Source of the DNA: Akkermansia sp.
GTDB lineage: Bacteria > Verrucomicrobiota > Verrucomicrobiia > Verrucomicrobiales > Akkermansiaceae
Direction: 5' to 3'
NCBI GenBank assembly: GCA_017379255.1
Contig: JAFNWZ010000410.1
Location: 1 to 6,762 of the forward strand
Length of the DNA: 6,762 nt
Below, piece after piece: positions 6,693-6,762 of this stretch. The notes below the pieces were generated by a model. The model made no database searches, was not told the origin of the DNA, and worked only from the letters and a program-made list of their open reading frames with translations. The translations under genes were made by a program, and so were the position numbers. The stretch's first letter is position 1. Each line of letters opens with the position of its first letter.

Positions 6693-6762
6693 ATTCGTTG
6701 TAATAAAATAACGCGGAGCATCATTAATTATCTGCTTCGCTGTTTCCAGCACAGCCTCAGCC
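6690..6762 (-). CDS. Partial upstream reading frame ending in TAG, in frame with the fibre gene
   Basis: Twenty-three codons enter from the right edge (AEAVLETAKQIINDAPRYFI, then TTN) and end at TAG 6692-6690. It is the only minus-strand frame open here; the other two have stops. The first 15 residues form an amphipathic helix, and PRYFITTN looks like a beta strand. Five codons after the TAG, in the same frame, the sequence reads ADGYW and runs straight into the fibre-like gene, so the two sides look like a helix and a strand-turn-strand of one protein. It could be the 3' end of a separate gene or the N-terminal part of the fibre protein interrupted by amber. Too little is visible to name the product. 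Confidence 0.5.
   Translation of the reverse strand, partial: AEAVLETAKQIINDAPRYFITTN

Noticed and set aside
1..6762. tRNA, rRNA, CRISPR array, insertion sequence, terminator or promoter
   Set aside because: I found no cloverleaf, regular spaced repeats, transposase motif, or hairpin with T-run between genes; intergenic space is nearly absent.

Overview
This window is a compact stretch of a tailed-phage (podovirus-type) virion module, either a phage genome or a prophage. Every supported gene lies on the minus strand, and transcription runs from the right edge to the left edge. The genes abut or overlap by a few bases, with no non-coding gap above about 20 bases. No tRNA, rRNA, CRISPR array, insertion sequence, promoter or terminator was found. 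The DNA is GC-rich. Several starts carry clear Shine-Dalgarno sequences (AAGGAGG, GGGGAGG), which argues against a Bacteroidetes host. A possible lipobox protein and a possible spanin-like protein would fit a Gram-negative host, but I cannot name the host.

In transcription order: (1) the right edge enters an open frame that ends at an amber codon (TAG, 6690-6692). It continues in the same frame into (2) a 488-residue tail-fibre-like protein (6674-5208). Then follow (3) an unrecognised 273-residue protein (5204-4383); (4) an 82-residue membrane or lipoprotein-like protein (4376-4128); (5) a 77-residue protein with a basic tail (4131-3898); (6) a 103-residue single-pass membrane/coiled-coil protein (3895-3584); (7) a 96-residue Ala/Gln/Ser-rich protein (3573-3283); (8) the portal or head-to-tail connector (3281-1665); and (9) a tail-tube/nozzle-like protein of the FNGGELSP type (1668 to beyond base 1, 556 codons visible).

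The portal and nozzle genes overlap at GTGA and should be translationally coupled. They would make the DNA gate of the capsid and the short tail below it. The fibre gene and probably its 273-residue neighbour would supply the host-facing appendage. The two membrane-associated small proteins between fibre and portal are candidate lysis or envelope components. No terminase, scaffold, major capsid, endolysin or integrase gene is visible.

The point most worth checking is the in-frame TAG at the head of the fibre gene. Both sides look like one continuous protein, the downstream piece has a poor start signal, and no other gene here ends in TAG. Amber recoding, readthrough, a nonsense mutation and a sequence error are all possible.
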